64,000 nt of DNA from Rhodosporidiobolus odoratus (lineage: Eukaryota > Basidiomycota > Microbotryomycetes > Sporidiobolales > Sporidiobolaceae): the NCBI GenBank assembly GCA_034387635.1, contig JAOANU010000011.1:218501-282500 (forward strand), given 5' to 3'. This document shows positions 60,001 to 64,000 of the stretch, piece by piece (position 1 is the first letter of the stretch; every line of letters starts with the position of its first letter). Made by a program: the position numbers and the translations under genes. Under the pieces are notes generated by a model. The model ran no database searches. It saw only the letters and a program-made list of their open reading frames with translations, and was not told where the DNA came from.

Positions 60001-63000
60001 GCTTCTATCGCCTGCCGCGAAATTGTCCAGAAGAATCTCCCCGCTTGCGGTGCGTCGCACTTCTTCTTGATACCTCTCAGGTCAAGCACTTGTCCTTCTC
60101 TGTACTGAATCTTCCTCTTCCGCAGATCACTCTGCCCTTCTCCCTTGCCCTCAAGACCCTGCCCAGCACTTCTGCCGCTCGCCTTGCGGAGTCGATCTCG
60201 GCTGCTCGCACGGCACGTGTAAGGGTGATTGTGGCGCATGCAAATCGCTACAAGCGAGGAAGGAGGACTCAGGCGCTCATGTCAAGCACGCTCACGAGAA
60301 GCAGAGGACCTGTGGACACACTTGCCGTAAGCATGTCTTCTTCCTGCTTCCATGCTCCCCTTTCGTTCTGCCTTATAACTGACTATCGTTCGCTTTTTCC
60401 TGTCTCCGCTCCATTATTTCTCTTTGCACTGACTCCGGTCCATCACCTTCTCTAACCACCCTATACATCGACAATCCGCCTCCTCCCTGCACTGCTCATT
60501 GCGCTGCTGGTCGTCTCCGCATCTGTGCCGGCTCCTTGGCATTCTCACTTGCTCCGATAGGTGGTGACTGTCTCGAGCATGTCAAGGCAGGCGCATGCCC
60601 TCCCGAATGTAGCGATTCGTGCGCCCGAAGCTGCGAGCATTCGAAATGCTCCGCCGGGCCTAGCCAGCACCGTTGCGGTACAGAATGCAGCGGATGCTTC
60701 GAAGTCTGCGTGATACCGCGCTGCGGTCTTCCGTGTACGACCCCCTGCCGCATCCTTCCCTCCTTCCAGCCCTGCGAAGCGACCCTTTCATGCGGTTGCC
60801 GCTGCCCTTCCCTCGTCGGCGAGCCGTGCCACCAGCAAGTCTGCCCGACGCACGCCCGAGACAAGGATCAAGTCGTCGACCTCCTTCTGTTCTCGACGCT
60901 TCAAGACTGGGACGCGAACGACCCGGATCCGCTCGCCCGTCTTGTCACTCTCGGATGCGGTACGCCCTTCTTGTTCCTCATAAAGGTCATTGCCTCTCTC
61001 GGTGCACCGTCTGACCCTTCCTTGTCTCTACAGGCCACGCCTTCACCATTGAGACCTTGGACGGCGCCTTCGAGCTCAAGCACTTTTTCGTCACGGATGA
61101 GAACGGCATCGTCGGCCTTGCGCAGCCCTCGGGCGAAGTCAGCGCGCCTACTTGCCCGACTTGTAAGAGACCGGTAAGCTCAGCTTCGACTGTAAGGTAC
61201 AGAAGGATCGTCAAGTTTGCGGAATTGGGTCGCCAAGTAGGTTCTCCCTTTTCACCTTTGGCTTTTGTTCGCTGCGCGCAGTCATCGGCAGATCAGACAT
61301 GCCTTCCAAAAGACGGCTATATGAACGACTTTTCCTCTACAGGAGCGCGCTCGTCTCGTCACCGGACAGCAACAGCTCGCTGGCCACGAGAGCAGTGTCG
61401 AGGAGCTCGCGCAGAATGACTTCGGTAAAAAGGCCGCCACAGCTCTCACCAAGCTCAAAGCTCGACCCGTTCCTCAGAGGGCCATCGATACCGAGCGTCG
61501 CCGCCTTCTTGCTGGTCCGGCATACCTCACGCCGACATCGGCTATGGATGCGGAGGTTCTTCTTGGCCTTCCTCCTCAACTACGCCACCTTTGGACTCGC
61601 CTCGCTCGCCCTTCTCTACAGCTCTACCATGCCATCGTCGACTTCGCCCTGTTCCGTTCCGCCCACACTCGGGCATATGAAGGTGCGGTAACTTCTTTGT
61701 TTGACGTCGAGAAAAACCGCATTCTTCTCTCCGGCGAACGCGTCCGCGACGTCGACGACACGGCACTCAAGGCGGCGCGGAGGGCGACCGGTATGGCCGC
61801 ACCTACAACTGACGACCGCCTTTTCTGCAAGGGTGTCTGGTGCGCTTCGCTCTCTGCTTCTACTTCTTCTACAGTCCTTCAGTATTTGCTGCAGACTGTT
61901 CAATATTGACCGCTTTCCCGGGTAGGCTCTCGATGACCGTCCGCTACGAGCTCGTTGCTCTCGTCGAGGCCATCCGCTCCGTCATCGAAGCTAAGCCGGC
62001 CAGCCCGGACAAGGAGCAAGCCCTTCAATCTCTCTGCGCTCTCGGCTACTTCATCCTCGCCACCGTGCACCGTGATGTTCGGATTGCCCTCAGTATCGCC
62101 GAGGACAGCAACGCCGCCCGTTCCGCCCTCGAAGGTCGCCGCCATCAGCTTCAAGCCATTCTAGAATCAACCCGCTTTGACGTTAGTGTCAAGCTCGCCT
62201 CGAAGAGTCTGACCCGCGACGAGGCGATGAAGTTTGCGCAGGTGGAGAGAGACCGGTCCATGGCCGCCTTCGTCGCGGAGTTCGACGCCTTCTGCCGGGA
62301 AAACCCAGCTGTAGAAGGTTCGGTCAACGAGCAGCTCCTGCCCCACCTTACGGCAATCGACCAGCAGTGGGACAACCTCATCGTCCAGCTTCGTGCGGAA
62401 ACCTACTACTCAACAGTCTCGGACGACGAGGTACGGTGATTTGCTTTTCTGTTTCTCGCCGCTCGAGCCGGTCCCGTTTTCCTTCAGAACCGTTATTGCT
62501 GAAAGACAAACTGACAGAACTTCCTTCTTCGTTTCACAGCGTCGCATGGTCATCAGAAGCATGGGTTTTGCCACAACAGGCCACGTCAGTTCTTCTCCCC
62601 TTTCCGCCTGACATTTTCTCGCGTTGACCTTTGCTGGCACCGTGTCCCCCCTTCCCTCCCTGCTTCGCCAAATACTCTCGCCTCGAACTTCTCTGACCAA
62701 TCCGTTCACGCGACAATCCAGTTCTACCAATGTCCCAACGGCCATACCTTCGTTATCGGAGACGTGAGACACTAGATCTTGCTCGATCAGCTGTCCGCCA
62801 TCTTTGCTGATGTATTTTCGTTCAGTGCGGCGGCGCCATGCAGACGGCTTCCTGTCCTGAGTGCGGAGCCTTCATCGGTGGGAGCGGTCACCGCCTTGAC
62901 AGCAGCAACCGCAATGACCTCGCTATGGACGCACTTGCGATGGAAGAGGGCGCAAGGCGTGAGTATCTTTGGGCCGTACAGGGCTGAAGAGCGGTGCGTT

Positions 63001-63109
63001 CCATTCCGAACCTGGCTCTCGCCTCCTTCCTTTTGTGCTCGAGCTGACTTTGCGGTCCACCAGGGGGAAAAAGCTTGAAAGGAACGATGAGACGTGCTTG
63101 TTTGTGTAA
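54063..63109 (+). CDS. ZNFX1-like SF1 RNA helicase with CCCH, NFX1-type and RZ-type zinc fingers
   Basis: A very large gene with over 20 exons and roughly 2,000 residues. The N-terminus is MAGGNRPCNFFKPGVPG with a CCCH finger (C-x10-C-x5-C-x3-H, ending CKFSH) and an RGG-rich stretch (GGRGGFQPPQRGRG). A helical region leads to the UPF1-like helicase: motif I PPGTGKS (split by introns), Ia LAYTNHALDHLL, II LLVEEAGE, III LILTGDFLQLRP, V VDRFQGEEAEVVIL and VI RTNVALSRAKHG. A charged insert lies between Ia and II. Repeated NFX1-type Cys/His fingers follow (CGHRCPLVCH, CSHPCEGLCG, LPCGHEIRNVACW, CGHTCRGDC). The last exons carry an RZ finger (FYQCPNGHTFVIGDCGG ... CPECGAFIGG). This matches metazoan ZNFX1 and fission-yeast Hrr1 architecture, so a role in small-RNA silencing or RNA surveillance is inferred. 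Confidence 0.9.
54463..54497 (+). repeat. TTTCGTC heptamer tandem repeat in an intron
   Basis: Five near-perfect tandem TTTCGTC units inside the first intron of the ZNFX1-like gene, just downstream of the donor at about 54443. Confidence 0.85.
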
Positions 63110-63346
63110 AGGGCGGGTGTGTACTTCCCGATCTCTCAAATGCCTACTTTACTGTAACGATAAGCTTTCCGTACATTTAGCTTAGTCGGCTCGAGTGAAG
63201 CAGCGCAAGACTCGTTCGGCTGTATTTCTCGATTGCAAGGCTAGGGAGAGAAACAGAATTGGCAAAGCAGAAGCTTCTCTGCTCTATTCTTTTCGGATCT
63301 GCTGCCTGTGAGAAGATCCTCGTAGCGATTCATTCGTTCGAGCCAA

Positions 63347-64000
63347 CTACACGCCCGCGCCCCAAATACACGCCTCGTTTCCCCCGTACGCGAGAACGTT
63401 CTTCGTAGGATGCCACGCCAGCGAGTCACAGCCTAGGATGCTGGGCAGGGAGTGGACTTTGGTGAGAGAGGGGACTTCGGACTGTATGGCAGAAGCGGTG
63501 GAGGGCAGGGCAAAAGAGGGGGATAGACCTGGTCAGTCATTGTAGTCTGGAAAAGAGGGAAGAGGGGGAACATACAATGACAATCCCGGTGTTATCCGCC
63601 GCGCTCGAAGCGACATAGTTCCCATCCGAGGAGAATTTACATATCCGGACGGGGTCGCTGCGATTCAGGAACGAACACAAGTCGGACGTGAACCTCCGAG
63701 CTGAGAAGGCAGACTGCTGCCCAGCGGATGACGGCTGGGAGATAGGCATGTAAGAACGGAAGACTCACTCGTGGGCGTCGCTTGAGGAGACGCAGGTCCA
63801 TTCTTCTGTTTCCCACAGTGTCAGGGTGGTGTCGTTCCCTCCGGCTGCGAAGTATCTGTGCGAGGAAGAGGAACACCATCAGTCTTGAGACGCCTCCGCA
63901 AAGGCTGATACAGAAGTGAACTGCGGAAAATAACGACACACCGTCCCCTCGGATCCAAATCTGCCACGGCCGTTGAGTTACCCGAGATGTGCACGGTATG
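63347..64000 (-). CDS. THO3/TEX1-like WD40 protein, C-terminal part (runs off the window)
   Basis: WD40 beta-propeller resembling THO-complex subunit THOC3/Tex1, which couples transcription to mRNA export. Exons on the minus strand read HISGNSTAVADLDPRGR, YFAAGGNDTTLTLWETEEW (a D-x-x-G-R-Y-x-A-x-G-x-x-D repeat), DPVRICKFSSDGNYVASS with ADNTGIVI, and SEVPSLTKVHSLPSILGCD followed by LAWHPTKNVLAYGGNE and IWGAGV, with the stop at 63347. The last repeat, with an AWHP motif just before a short C-terminus, is what THOC3 proteins show. The N-terminal half lies beyond the window. Another WD40 family is possible. Confidence 0.72.

Overview
This is about 64 kb of nuclear DNA from a fungus, almost certainly a GC-rich basidiomycete red yeast of the Rhodotorula/Rhodosporidium (Sporidiobolales) type. 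I infer this from the gene content and from the gene structure: nearly every gene is cut by many short introns of roughly 55-100 nt. These have GTRNGT-like donors, a CTGAC-type branch site and a CAG/TAG acceptor. There are no operons or prokaryotic signals. Most single open reading frames are therefore only exons, and the genes below were rebuilt by joining exons in frame.

Layout, left to right (strand in brackets): alanyl-tRNA synthetase 5' end (-); ERO1 (+); mitochondrial Fe-S scaffold ISA1 (-); an NmrA-like NAD(P)-binding protein (+); a decayed partial copy of the RAD23 3' end; RAD23 (-); an aquaporin-like MIP gene with a probable frame break (+); a Rossmann NAD(P)-binding protein (-); an NADPH oxidase (-); a three-unit polyubiquitin gene (-); two tandem DUF3455-type secreted proteins, each with an in-frame TAG near its 3' end (+,+); an unrecognised multi-exon gene (+); a CASP/COY1 Golgi coiled-coil protein (-); a DUF2235 hydrolase (+); a large low-complexity nuclear-type protein, possibly CANIN-domain (-); trehalose phosphorylase (-); a close paralogue of the Rossmann protein (+); an intact Ty3/Gypsy chromovirus with near-identical LTRs and a 5-bp target-site duplication; a 2.2-kb gene-poor stretch; a peroxisomal ABC half-transporter (+); a 9-kb ZNFX1-like helicase gene with CCCH, NFX1-type and RZ-type zinc fingers (+); and the 3' part of a THO3/TEX1-like WD40 gene (-).

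The genes are mostly independent housekeeping functions: ER oxidative folding, Fe-S assembly, ubiquitin and proteasome shuttling, Golgi traffic, trehalose metabolism, peroxisomal fatty-acid import and mRNA export. The parts most worth a second look are the ZNFX1-like RNA helicase beside a recently inserted retrotransposon, the stop codons in both DUF3455 paralogues, the RAD23 fragment duplication, the inverted Rossmann paralogue pair and the frame shift at an A9 run. All exon coordinates come from reading splice signals and frames by eye, without transcript data.
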